From Runella slithyformis DSM 19594 (GTDB taxonomy: Bacteria; Bacteroidota; Bacteroidia; Cytophagales; Spirosomataceae), in assembly GCF_000218895.1 (NCBI RefSeq), contig NC_015703.1, forward strand, positions 4,167,001-4,231,000: a DNA stretch of 64,000 nt, given 5' to 3'. Made by a program: the position numbers and the translations under genes. Under the pieces are notes generated by a model. The model searched no databases. It was not told the origin of the DNA and saw nothing but the letters and a program-made list of their open reading frames with translations. Every line of letters begins with the position of its first letter. Position 1 is the stretch's first letter. Below, piece after piece: positions 45,601 through 53,948 of the stretch.

Positions 45601-45815
45601 CTAAAAACCAAAGTGCTTCCGGGAGCCATAGCAATTTTAAAATTTCCGTCTGCATCAGAGTTAGTACCTTTGGTCGTACCTTTGACCAAAATACTTACTC
45701 CGGGGAGCGGAGCGCCGGAGGGGTCTTTTGTGACACCCGATACTGTTCGTTCCTGAGCGAACAGGCTCATATTCGCCCAGATACAGACGAATAGCAGTAG
45801 TAATTTCTGCTTCAT
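42699..45815 (-). CDS. SusC/RagA-family TonB-dependent glycan transporter (cassette 1)
   Basis: A 1038-aa outer-membrane barrel: signal peptide, carboxypeptidase-regulatory-like domain (VSGVTKDPSGAPLPGVSILV, about 25-105), TonB box region EVVVVGYGTQKKE, plug (GSNTLNNNGALIVIDGIP; SVLKDAAAAIYGSRAANGVILITTK, about 115-225) and the barrel to the terminal Phe. Imports oligosaccharides with SusD using TonB energy. Confidence 0.95.
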   Translation of the reverse strand: MKQKLLLLFVCIWANMSLFAQERTVSGVTKDPSGAPLPGVSILVKGTTKGTNSDADGNFKIAMAPGSTLVFSAIGFTKQEITPSGVTVNVTMAQDVSALSEVVVVGYGTQKKETVTGSVVSVKGTDLVKSPAMNLSNSLAGRLPGVTAVNRSGLPGGDGSAIRIRGSNTLNNNGALIVIDGIPNRAGGLDRLNPADIESISVLKDAAAAIYGSRAANGVILITTKRGKTGKPELSYSLNQGWSNPTVIPKLTNAAQYTSMLNDLDIYQLPVSEWAAANQAYKTTGSFTRPNGTVRNAPFSPQSIQKYADGSDPWNFPNTDWYGATLKNWSPQVRHNLQLNGGTENFTYLASLGYQNQDANYIQSSTGYKQYDMRLNFDAKINKYVSMTLGVVGRQEARRYSTQSPGAIFRMLMRGKPQEPAFWPDGRPGPDIENGQNPVVITTDLAGYDSDTRNYFQSNGQLDIKIPGVEGLKLSMNAAVDNLAQNNKTWLIPWTLFQKGSGVDANGNPNLVPARRGPADPSLNQANINQLNILLGTVLSYDKTIGNHTFNLLAGTNRETIKGDNFSAFRRFFLSTALDQMFAGGDLQRNNNGGAFNTARINYFGRVGYNYKEKYLAEFLWRYDGSDIFPEATRYGFFPGVMAGWVVSEEEFFKKALPAVNFLKVRGSIGQLGNDQIPSYQYLSTYGFRSYILGNAEAKTLFEARIPNTAITWEVATNSNLGLEGQMFNGNVFFEFDVFSNKRTNILWTKNASVPQSTGLTLPRQNLGEVLNKGWEFNIGYRNQKDGFKYNVSVNGGYAQNKILFWDEAPGAPAWQQTTGKPMFTYQTYLYDGVFKDQASIDANTIDYKAIVNTLRPGDMKYKDYNGDGKITPDDQVRTNNTNIPLFTGGFNLSASYRNFDLTVLVQGAAGAKQFVSAAEMGNIGNYLLDMYENRWTIDNPSDVHPRIANRNDQYYSTNNDYWLRSSDYLRLKNLEVGYNIPSTLVRKIGMNTLRVYFNGLNLFTVDKLKVFDPETDNATGQYYPQQKILNVGLVAAF

Positions 45816-45915
45816 AGAGTAATTGTTTTAGTAGATAAAAAGTGAAAGAAACTGTTATAAAAGCAGGAAAATATCATTTTATATTGATAAAATGTAGATA
45901 TTTTTCTCCTGATAA

Positions 45916-45923
45916 CAAAGGTA
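45916..45923 (-). promoter_or_regulatory. Candidate -7 element of susC (cassette 1)
   Basis: The minus strand reads TACCTTTG, matching TAnnTTTG, about 100 bases upstream of the susC start. No -33 TTTG at normal spacing. No anti-sigma or ECF gene is nearby. Confidence 0.45.
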
Positions 45924-46005
45924 CTATGCAAAATGTTGGCAGATTGACTCTCTATTTGCATAAAATCATACTATTTTAACAGAAAATATTATTTTACCCG
46001 GACAA

Positions 46006-46446
46006 ATGAAAAGTGAAAAGTCGGCTCAAAAGGCTGAAAAAAGGATAATTGGCCGTACAGATATCGGGGATTTTCCCGATTTGGGATTGACAGATGTTCG
46101 CGTCAAAGTAGATACGGGCGCATACACCTCGGCAATTCATTGTTATAACGTCAAACTAATAGATGAACAACTTGTCTTCGATTTGCCTGCACACAAAGGA
46201 AAAAAACGAAAACGCTTTGTCGCGAAAACATTTGAGTTAAAATCAATTAAAAATTCTTTTGGAAAAACCGAAATGCGTTATGTAATTCGAACGCGTATCG
46301 TACTTTTCGGCCAAGTGTTTCAGACTGAATTTTCATTGGCTGACCGTGAACAAATGCGCTACCCCGTCTTGTTGGGGCGCAAACTCCTCCGAAATCGTTT
46401 TTTAGTAGATGTCTCTCTTGAAAACCTTTCCTATCAACAAAAATAG
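46006..46446 (+). CDS. RimB-like retropepsin-fold protease (PF05618)
   Basis: A 146-aa aspartyl-protease-fold protein: VKVDTGAYTSAIHC holds the DTGA active site (about residues 35-38) and MRYPVLLGRKLLRNRFLVDVS the closing strands. These proteins, once annotated as ATP-dependent zinc proteases, accompany ATP-grasp amino-acid ligases and are thought to trim the added residues. The rimK-type ligase lies 134 bases downstream, supporting this. Confidence 0.88.
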   Translation: MKSEKSAQKAEKRIIGRTDIGDFPDLGLTDVRVKVDTGAYTSAIHCYNVKLIDEQLVFDLPAHKGKKRKRFVAKTFELKSIKNSFGKTEMRYVIRTRIVLFGQVFQTEFSLADREQMRYPVLLGRKLLRNRFLVDVSLENLSYQQK

Positions 46447-46580
46447 GCATTGCGACGGCTTCTTCGCATTAACAAAAATATAACCTTGATTCAAAGAACT
46501 TCCCATTAATTTTGCTTCCCCGTTTTGGCCCCGTTGTGATAAATACAGAGGGGGTAAACGCTTGATTATGAACTGATATA

Positions 46581-47483
46581 ATGAAAATAGCTATTCTTTC
46601 CACCAATCCGAAATTATACTCTACTAAACGATTGGCGGAGGCCATTCGTACCCATGGACATCAGGCGGTTGTGATCAATCACGCGTTGTGTCATGTAATG
46701 ATCGAAGAAGAAAAACCGGTCATCCTTTACAGAAGCAAAATTATTGAAGGCATTGATGCCATTATTCCTCGCATAGGTGCTTCACTGACTGACTATGGAT
46801 GCGCAGTAGTGCGGCAATTTGAAATGATGAAGGTTTTTACGACGGTCAAATCACAGGCTATCATGCGTTCCAGAAATAAACTGCGGAGCCTGCAGATCCT
46901 TTCAAAAGCCGGCGTACAAATTCCTAAAACCGTTTTTGCCAATCAGACCAAAGACATTGATAAGCTCATTGGTTTAGTAGGCGGCCCGCCGGTCATCATT
47001 AAGTTATTGGAAGGTACGCAGGGGGTGGGAGTGATGTTGGCCGAATCAGAGATGGCAGCTAAATCGACCATTGAGGCATTTTATGGCTTAAAAACTAATG
47101 TGTTGGTCCAGGAATACATTGCCGAGTCGGGCGGGGCGGATATTAGGGCCTTTGTGGTTGGCAACAAAGTTGTGGCCGCCATGAAACGTCAGGGAAAGCC
47201 GACCGAGTTTCGGTCCAATCTCCATCGGGGCGGACGTGCCACAGCCATCACGCTTACGCCGCAGGAGGAAAAAGCCGCTCTTCAGGCTGCAAAAGCGTTG
47301 GGGCTGCGCGTAGCGGGGGTGGATATGATTCAGTCGAATCGAGGCCCGATGATCATGGAAGTAAACTCTTCGCCGGGGCTGGAAGGAATTGAGAAAATTA
47401 CGGGAGTCAATGTTGCCGCACTGATTGTGGCCTTTATTGAAGATAAAATTCCCGCTGACGAAAACGACACAATTGGCGTTTAA
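46581..47483 (+). CDS. rimK: RimK-family ATP-grasp glutamate ligase
   Basis: A 300-aa ATP-grasp ligase. [21 protein letters not shown] (ATP-grasp fold), [33 protein letters not shown] and [17 protein letters not shown] (metal and ATP ligands) are all present. RimK adds glutamates to ribosomal protein S6 or related targets. With the upstream retropepsin gene it forms a modify-and-trim pair. Substrate in this organism is not proven. Confidence 0.93.
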   Translation: MKIAILSTNPKLYSTKRLAEAIRTHGHQAVVINHALCHVMIEEEKPVILYRSKIIEGIDAIIPRIGASLTDYGCAVVRQFEMMKVFTTVKSQAIMRSRNKLRSLQILSKAGVQIPKTVFANQTKDIDKLIGLVGGPPVIIKLLEGTQGVGVMLAESEMAAKSTIEAFYGLKTNVLVQEYIAESGGADIRAFVVGNKVVAAMKRQGKPTEFRSNLHRGGRATAITLTPQEEKAALQAAKALGLRVAGVDMIQSNRGPMIMEVNSSPGLEGIEKITGVNVAALIVAFIEDKIPADENDTIGV

Positions 47484-47602
47484 GGTAAAAATGTGTACTG
47501 TTTCGCTTTCATTTAGAAGCAGAAAAATGGAGCGTTTTCATGAGCGGTTTCTTATCTGCGGTACTCCGTTTGACACTTAACCTAGGATTAATTACTTCCT
47601 GT

Positions 47603-48310
47603 ATGCTGGATAAAGCATCTTATAGTACCCAACCGAAATGCCTTGTGGCACTTGATTCCATAATTTTTGGTTTTGATGGTGCTCTTTTAAAAATTCTTTT
47701 GGTAAAACGCAGCCCGAATCAGCACAGTGATACATGGTCGCTGATGGGGGGCTGGTTGAATCCCAACGAAAATCTGGAACAATCAGCCGAACGTATATTG
47801 TTTGAATTAACGGGGTTGAAAGGTGTATACCTGGAGCAGCTCTATACTTTCGGCGATATTGACCGCGACCCCATTGATCGTACCGTTTCGGTAGCGTATT
47901 TTGCCCTTATCAACATTGAGCAATATGATTCCAAGATTTCGCAGGCCCATTATGCACATTGGTTCCCGGTGAGTGAAATGCCGGACGCATTGCTCTTTGA
48001 TCACCGACAAATGATTGATCTGGCCATTCAAAAACTGCGCTATAAAGCTGCTTTGCATCCGCTTGGCTTTGAACTGCTGCCCGATAAATTTACCATTCCG
48101 CAATTACAAAAACTCTACGAAGCGATTTTTCAGACCACCTTCGACAAACGTAATTTCAGCCGTAAGATCCTCTCTACACACCTGCTCGTGAAGCTGAAGG
48201 AAAAGCAGAAGTCATCCAAAAAAGGGGCCTATCTGTATGAGGTCAACAAAGAAAAATACCAAACTTTCAGTAACTCTTTTCTAAACTTTGTTGCTAATCC
48301 TGAATTTTAG
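47603..48310 (+). CDS. Nudix-fold transcriptional regulator (NrtR/AraR-like)
   Basis: A 235-aa protein with a Nudix fold (VALDSIIFGFDGALLKILLVKRSP, about residues 10-40) and a C-terminal winged helix (LQKLYEAIFQTTFDKRNFSRKIL, about 165-190). The Nudix box is degenerate: GGWLNPNENLEQSAERILFELTG lacks the REXXEE metal ligands, so it should sense rather than hydrolyse. In Bacteroidota such proteins regulate sugar utilisation. Start ATG 47603 is preferred over 47540. It lies upstream of SusCD cassette 2 and is a candidate regulator of it. Confidence 0.83.
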   Translation: MLDKASYSTQPKCLVALDSIIFGFDGALLKILLVKRSPNQHSDTWSLMGGWLNPNENLEQSAERILFELTGLKGVYLEQLYTFGDIDRDPIDRTVSVAYFALINIEQYDSKISQAHYAHWFPVSEMPDALLFDHRQMIDLAIQKLRYKAALHPLGFELLPDKFTIPQLQKLYEAIFQTTFDKRNFSRKILSTHLLVKLKEKQKSSKKGAYLYEVNKEKYQTFSNSFLNFVANPEF

Positions 48311-48411
48311 TGCTGACACCCAACCAAAACCAAAACGGGGCTCTCAATTAAAAGTATAAAGGTCATCTGAGTGCAGAAGATGATCAAAAAGCCGCTGAAA
48401 TGGAAAGCCGT

Positions 48412-48441
48412 CCGGGGCCTAAAAACGGCATTTGGCCCCGG
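48412..48441. terminator. GC-rich hairpin after the Nudix regulator gene
   Basis: CCGGGGCC (48412-48419) pairs exactly with GGCCCCGG (48434-48441); there is no T tract, so termination is only possible. Confidence 0.5.
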
Positions 48442-48800
48442 CTGCAAAAACACACCCGGCAATCAGCACTAAAACAAGAAATCCTCTTTCACCTCCCTAA
48501 AAAATGGCATTATTTATAGATCTCTGCATTTATGCAAGCAGAATAAAGCAATGATAAGGCAAGGGATTTGAACAAAATGCACCCTGTCAAACAGCCTTCC
48601 AATTTTGAGAATATATGTTTGATGCCTGTTAATACCTAAAGAGACCTTCCCCTGTTTATGTGGTGGAAAGGTTATACTTCCTGCTAAACAGTAAATACTC
48701 TGACATTAAATTTCAGTTAAAATAGTATGAGTATGAGATTAGGTATTTCAGGCGGTATAATAAAAGGGAAAAGTATCCGGAAAATAAACTGATCTATTCG

Positions 48801-48828
48801 AATACCGCACGTTCGGCCGGTATTTTTT
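48801..48828 (+). terminator. Orphan Rho-independent terminator
   Basis: AATACCG pairs with CGGTATT and runs into six T residues. It lies about 490 bases past the nearest gene end, so it may end an unannotated transcript. Confidence 0.7.
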
Positions 48829-49109
48829 CATTCCTGAATGCAGGCAGTGAACATTTTTACTTTAAGTAAAATAACTGAGTAGTTGGTGGTCTTAATTGAA
48901 CAAAAGTCAGTATAAATCAGAATAAACAAAATATTACTCCAAAATTGTTACAATAAATTCATTTCAAAAAGGTAAATGATATGCCTTTTTCGATTGGTCG
49001 CAAAGCGGCAGGCTATTTTTGGGCCTCTCTGAGCGATTTCTTCCTAAATATGTTGTTCAATAATTCGTTTGCGGAGCATATTGTGTTATAAATGGCTAAA
49101 ATTGTACTA

Positions 49110-49139
49110 TTTGGTTTGCCCCAAAAAAGAGTTACTTTG
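49110..49139 (+). promoter_or_regulatory. Promoter of susC (cassette 2)
   Basis: TTTG (49110-49113), an 18-base spacer and TTACTTTG (49132-49139, one mismatch to TAnnTTTG). It predicts a leader of about 45 bases. Confidence 0.55.
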
Positions 49140-49192
49140 CAGTAACGTATTTTCTATTTTTTTTACACTTAATTTTAAACCAACCATCACCA

Positions 49193-52100
49193 ATGAAAAG
49201 AAAGCTACTCTATTACAAGGTGCTTGTTCTTTCGCTGATTTCAACGCTGAGTTTTGCACAGAACGTTGACGTGAAAGGCCGAGTCGCAGATGTGAAAGGT
49301 GACGCCATTTATGGGGTCAATATTGTGGTAAAAGGTTCTAATCAGGGAACCGTAACCAATGATAAAGGAGATTACAGTATCAGTGTTAAGAAGGGGGCCA
49401 CGTTGACTTTCAGTTACATTGGTTTTGCCGCTAAAGAAGTAGTGGTGGGAAACAATTCCGTGATTAACGTATCGTTGACCCCACAGGACAATGTATTGAA
49501 CGAAGTTGTCGTGACGGCTCTCGGTATCAAAAAAGAGAAAAAGGCACTGGGATATTCCGTTTCCGAAATTAAGGGAGAGGACCTTACTCAGGCCCGTACC
49601 AACAACATGGCCAATTCGCTTCAGGGAAAAGTGGCCGGCCTGAATATTTCAGCACCCGCGTCCGGTCCCGCAGGTTCAACTCGGATCGTTATTCGCGGAA
49701 ACGGTTCTATCTCGGGTAATAATCAACCCCTCATTGTCGTAGACGGTATTCCGGTAAACAACGATAACCTCGGTAATGCGGGGATGTGGGGAGGCGGAGA
49801 CCGCGGTGACGGAATTTCAAGCCTAAACCCCGACGAAATCGAGAACATCAGCGTACTGAAAGGGGCAACGGCAGCGGCACTTTATGGCTCACGTGCTTCC
49901 AACGGGGCTATTTTGGTCACTACCAAAGGCGGTAAGGCCGGTAAAGGTATCGGGGTGGAAGTAAACAGTAACTTCGTGGGAGAAGATTTGCTGATCAGAA
50001 AGTTTGAAAACTATCAGTATGTATACGGTGCCGGTAACAATGGAGTGAAGCCAACGACCGTACAGGAAGCCTTAACTTCCAACAGCTGGGGCGGTAAATT
50101 GGATGGCACAAGTGTGATTCAGTTTGACGGCAAATCACGCCCCTACTCGGCGGTAAAAGACAACATGACTAACTTTTACCAAACGGGAAGTACATTTACC
50201 AATTCGGTAGCTCTGACGGGCGCAACGGAAAGTGTTACCTACCGTTTTTCCATGAATGACCTCAACAACAAGAGCGTAATTCCGGGAGCGGGCCTGAAGA
50301 GAAATAACTTTGCCCTGAACGTAAACGGAAACCTCGGCAAAAGACTCTCGTTTGTTTCCAATGTAAAATACGTCATTGAAAAAGCGACAAACCGTCCGCG
50401 ATTGTCTGACTCTCCGGGCAGTGCCACCTACGCCATCAATGCCATGCCGACTTCGTTGAGTGTGGCGGCGTTGAAGGAAAGCCAGGTGACGGATCAAAAT
50501 TATGAATTGACGTGGTCAGATAACATTTACATCCAAAACCCCTACTATGCGGCGGCCGAATGGAAAAACTCAGACAAGAAAAACCGTATCATCGGTGCGT
50601 TTGAGCCTCGTTTCAACATTACCGATTGGCTGTACGTAAAAGGTCGTTTAGGATTTGATAATTTCAACTATCGTTATCAGGACATCACTCCCTACGGAAC
50701 TCCGTTCTCAACGCGCGGAAATTACAACGTGAGCAACCGTAACTTTACCGAGACCAATGCGGATTTAATGTTGGGTTTTGATAAAAAAATAACGGAGAAA
50801 ATCGGGGTTAATGTGCTTGTCGGCGGTAACCAAATGCGTCAGACCTACCTGAACTCAAATTACGGCAGCGGTGCACTGAACATCCCTTTCTTTTATGATA
50901 TTTCAAACGGTGATCCTTCCGGACGCGGCATTGGTGAGCAATTGGTTCGTAAGCGTATCAATTCAGTCTACGGTTCGGCTGAATTTTCTTACAACAGCTA
51001 TTTGTACGTGACGGCAACGGCCCGTAACGATTGGTTCTCCACACTGGCACCGGGCAACAACAGTATTTTGTACCCATCGGTAGGGGCAAGTTTTGTATTG
51101 TCTGAAGCCGTTAAATTGCCGTCGGTGATCAATTACCTCAAATTACGTTCTTCATGGGCACAGGCAGGGGGAGATACCGATCCTTATAACTTATCGTTGT
51201 ATTACGGACTTTCGGGCGCTCACTTAGGTGCTCCATTGGCCCAAATCAACGGGGGGCAAGTACCGAATGCGGCACTTCAGCCACTTACTTCTACCACGTT
51301 TGAAGCAGGATTTGATACGCGTCTTTTCAATAACCGAGTAGGTATTGACTTTGCGTATTATACCCGCAAAACCACCAACGATATTGTAGGTGCCACCATT
51401 TCTGCCACTTCCGGCTACAGTAATGCTTTATTTAACGTAGGGGAAATCGAAAATAAAGGAGTTGAGTTACTGATAAACTATAAAGCGGTAAGCGGCAAAG
51501 ACTTTAGCTGGGATGCTTCTTTCAACATGGGGTATAACAACAATAAGGTCGTAACATTGTACAAAGATCTGTCTACGATTCGGGTAGATGAAAACCGTAC
51601 CAGAACAGCGTATATCAACCACGTGGTGGGCTTGCCGTATAGTCAGGTACAGGGCTTTGACTTCAAAAGAGATGCTGCCGGTAATGTGGTACATGATGCA
51701 CAGGGCTTCCCGATCCAGGGAGCGCTTAAAAACTTCGGAACGGGGGTAGCTCCTTTGACGCTCGGCTTCAATAACTCTTTCCGTTATAAAGGAGTAGGAG
51801 TAAGTTTCCTGATTGACGGTAAATTTGGCGGATATATTTTCTCCGGAACCAACTCGTATGCCTACCGCAGAGGCTTGACCGTTGAAACGCTGGAAGGCCG
51901 TGAAGGCGGACTGGTTGGAAAAGGGGTCAATGAAAAAGGAGAGCCAAATTCAGTGAAAGTATCAGCTCAGGATTATGCCTCTCGGGTGGCCAACAACATC
52001 GCTACGCCTTTTGTGTATAGCTCAGACTTCCTCAAACTTCGTCAAATCATCATTGATTACAGCATTCCTTCAAAAGTCCTGGGACGTTCTCCGTTTAAGA

Positions 52101-52264
52101 GTGCTTCGGTTTCCATTGTAGGACGCAACCTGTTGATTCTGATGAAAGATACTCCTAACATCGACCCTGAATCAACGTACAACAACTCAAACGCTCAGGG
52201 GCTTGAATTGGCGGGTGTTCCGGTTACCAGAACGCTGGGGTTGAACGTTAACTTGAAATTCTAA
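49193..52264 (+). CDS. SusC/RagA-family TonB-dependent transporter (cassette 2)
   Basis: A 1023-aa outer-membrane transporter. Signal peptide (VLVLSLISTLSFAQ), carboxypeptidase-regulatory-like domain (VKGRVADVKGDAIYGVNIVV), TonB box NEVVVTALGIKKEKKALGYS, plug (SLNPDEIENISVLKGATAAALYGSR) and barrel. The TALGIKKEKKALGYS type pairs with SusD-like_2 proteins, as found downstream. It probably imports the glycan processed by the downstream operon. Confidence 0.95.
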   Translation: MKRKLLYYKVLVLSLISTLSFAQNVDVKGRVADVKGDAIYGVNIVVKGSNQGTVTNDKGDYSISVKKGATLTFSYIGFAAKEVVVGNNSVINVSLTPQDNVLNEVVVTALGIKKEKKALGYSVSEIKGEDLTQARTNNMANSLQGKVAGLNISAPASGPAGSTRIVIRGNGSISGNNQPLIVVDGIPVNNDNLGNAGMWGGGDRGDGISSLNPDEIENISVLKGATAAALYGSRASNGAILVTTKGGKAGKGIGVEVNSNFVGEDLLIRKFENYQYVYGAGNNGVKPTTVQEALTSNSWGGKLDGTSVIQFDGKSRPYSAVKDNMTNFYQTGSTFTNSVALTGATESVTYRFSMNDLNNKSVIPGAGLKRNNFALNVNGNLGKRLSFVSNVKYVIEKATNRPRLSDSPGSATYAINAMPTSLSVAALKESQVTDQNYELTWSDNIYIQNPYYAAAEWKNSDKKNRIIGAFEPRFNITDWLYVKGRLGFDNFNYRYQDITPYGTPFSTRGNYNVSNRNFTETNADLMLGFDKKITEKIGVNVLVGGNQMRQTYLNSNYGSGALNIPFFYDISNGDPSGRGIGEQLVRKRINSVYGSAEFSYNSYLYVTATARNDWFSTLAPGNNSILYPSVGASFVLSEAVKLPSVINYLKLRSSWAQAGGDTDPYNLSLYYGLSGAHLGAPLAQINGGQVPNAALQPLTSTTFEAGFDTRLFNNRVGIDFAYYTRKTTNDIVGATISATSGYSNALFNVGEIENKGVELLINYKAVSGKDFSWDASFNMGYNNNKVVTLYKDLSTIRVDENRTRTAYINHVVGLPYSQVQGFDFKRDAAGNVVHDAQGFPIQGALKNFGTGVAPLTLGFNNSFRYKGVGVSFLIDGKFGGYIFSGTNSYAYRRGLTVETLEGREGGLVGKGVNEKGEPNSVKVSAQDYASRVANNIATPFVYSSDFLKLRQIIIDYSIPSKVLGRSPFKSASVSIVGRNLLILMKDTPNIDPESTYNNSNAQGLELAGVPVTRTLGLNVNLKF

Positions 52265-52317
52265 GGGAGAAGAATGCTCTGAAGTACCTTTTTTGAACCA
52301 TTAAAAGACATTTAGCA

Positions 52318-53850
52318 ATGATACGTAAATTAATCATTCTATGGGCCCTTGTATTTTCGCTGGGTTCATGTACCAAAGACTTTGAGACCATCAACGTCAA
52401 TCCTAACGCACCGTCGGCAGTACCTCTTGATTATCTTTTGGCGCAATCGACCCTGTTTATTACAGGAGAAGGCGGCGACCCTGGCTATCGCTCATGGCGG
52501 ACCAACTTCATCTATGCGGCCATGATGATGCAGCACATGTCGTCGGTAGAAGTGGGATTCTACCGCGGAACAGTGTACACGTTTCAGGGGGATTTGAGCG
52601 CGGCCTGGTTTGAAAGAGCATATCCCAACTCCATCAAAAACCTGGTCAATCTGATCGAATTGGCTAAAAAAGACCCTAAGCAGGTAAACATTCTTTCCAT
52701 GGCGCGTATCCTGCGGGTGATCGAAATGGGGGTTTTGACCGATGTGTATGGTGATGTGCCGTATTCGGAAGCCGGTTATGGTGCGCTTACGGGGGTGTTT
52801 TCGCCGAAATACGACGCTCAAAAAGACATCTATGCTGATATGTTGAAAGAATTGGAAGAAGCCGGAAATGCCTTGAGTGCTTCTGCTTATATTCCTAAAA
52901 CAGCCGATTTGGTTTATGGCGGTGATGTTAACAAGTGGAAACGTGCGGCTAACTCTCTCATGCTGCGTTTTGCCATGCGTATGCAGAAAGTCGACGCTGC
53001 CGGCGCACAGGCGTGGGCAAAGAAAGCGGCTGATCGTGGCTTGATGACAGGCATAGAGGATAGCTTCGGTGTGAAGTTTGCCAATACAGGTGCCGGTAAT
53101 AACTCCAACCCAAATTCATGGAATATGTTTCCGGGAGGTCGCGGTATCGTAACGGCCGACAATATTCAGTGGGGAAGAACGTATATTGAAGCCATGAAAG
53201 CCCGAAAAGACCCTCGATTGGGTGTGATTTCGGCGTTGAAATCAGGAGATAAAACGCCTGAAAAACAAATCGGCCTTCCGATCGGTACCGATGCCACAAT
53301 GCTGGCCGCTCTGCCTGCCCCATTGAATGCCCGCGCCAATTACTCACGTCCTGCCCCTAATATGTACGCTTTGGATAATACGCAGTTTGTCATGACGTAT
53401 ACTGAATCAGAATTGCTGGAAGCAGAAGCGATTGAGCGTGGTTGGATCACAGGAACGGCTAAAACATCCTATGATAACGCCTTAAGAGCGGGTATCAGGC
53501 AAATCAACTCCTATGGCGGTTCTTTGACCGATGCAGATGCGGCGGCTTATTTGGCGGCCAACCCCTACCCTGTAGCAGGTACATTGGAGGCTAAAATGGA
53601 AGCGATTCATACAGAGTTCTGGATGTCTACGGGTTCTTTGCTGCAACACATTGAAGCTTGGGCCAACTGGCGCAGAACAGGTTATCCTAAATTGACGCCT
53701 GTTAACTATCCCGGCAACGAAACCAACGGACAGATCCCGCGTCGCCTGCGTTATTCACAGGGCGAATACGGTGTAAACCCGGGGATTGATGCGGCCAATG
53801 CCCGTCAGGGAGCGGATTTGTTTACCACTCGTATATGGTGGGATAAATAA
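52318..53850 (+). CDS. SusD-like_2 nutrient-binding lipoprotein (cassette 2)
   Basis: A 510-aa lipoprotein (lipobox LGSC at residue about 18). FETINVNPNAPSAVPLDYLLAQ, MARILRVIEMGVLTDVYGDVPYSEA and YTESELLEAEAIERGW are the marks of the SusD-like_2 (PF12771) branch, distinct from the RagB type in cassette 1. It lies 53 bases after susC. Confidence 0.92.
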   Translation: MIRKLIILWALVFSLGSCTKDFETINVNPNAPSAVPLDYLLAQSTLFITGEGGDPGYRSWRTNFIYAAMMMQHMSSVEVGFYRGTVYTFQGDLSAAWFERAYPNSIKNLVNLIELAKKDPKQVNILSMARILRVIEMGVLTDVYGDVPYSEAGYGALTGVFSPKYDAQKDIYADMLKELEEAGNALSASAYIPKTADLVYGGDVNKWKRAANSLMLRFAMRMQKVDAAGAQAWAKKAADRGLMTGIEDSFGVKFANTGAGNNSNPNSWNMFPGGRGIVTADNIQWGRTYIEAMKARKDPRLGVISALKSGDKTPEKQIGLPIGTDATMLAALPAPLNARANYSRPAPNMYALDNTQFVMTYTESELLEAEAIERGWITGTAKTSYDNALRAGIRQINSYGGSLTDADAAAYLAANPYPVAGTLEAKMEAIHTEFWMSTGSLLQHIEAWANWRRTGYPKLTPVNYPGNETNGQIPRRLRYSQGEYGVNPGIDAANARQGADLFTTRIWWDK

Positions 53851-53880
53851 GCATACATACCCTAATACCATCTAAATCAG

Positions 53881-53914
53881 AAAAGGACATTTCTACGTGA
53901 GGTGTCCTTTTTTT
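53881..53914 (+). terminator. Terminator after susD (cassette 2)
   Basis: AAAAGGACA pairs with TGTCCTTTT and is followed by more T residues. The FG-GAP gene begins 35 bases later. Confidence 0.8.
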
Positions 53915-53948
53915 ATCGTATTTTTAGTGCTTTTAATGAAGCTTATCA

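Larger units (their letters stand above)
48311..49192. other. Long intergenic region before SusCD cassette 2
   Basis: I find no supported gene in these 882 bases. It contains a GC-rich perfect hairpin (CCGGGGCC/GGCCCCGG, 48412-48441), a second terminator (48801-48828) and the susC promoter near its right end. The only small frame noted, 21 codons from 48727, has no support. A leader RNA or small RNA ending at the second terminator is possible. Confidence 0.6.

Noticed and set aside
48727-48792. 21-codon frame in the long intergenic region
   Set aside because: Too short, no ribosome-binding context and no similarity that I recognise.
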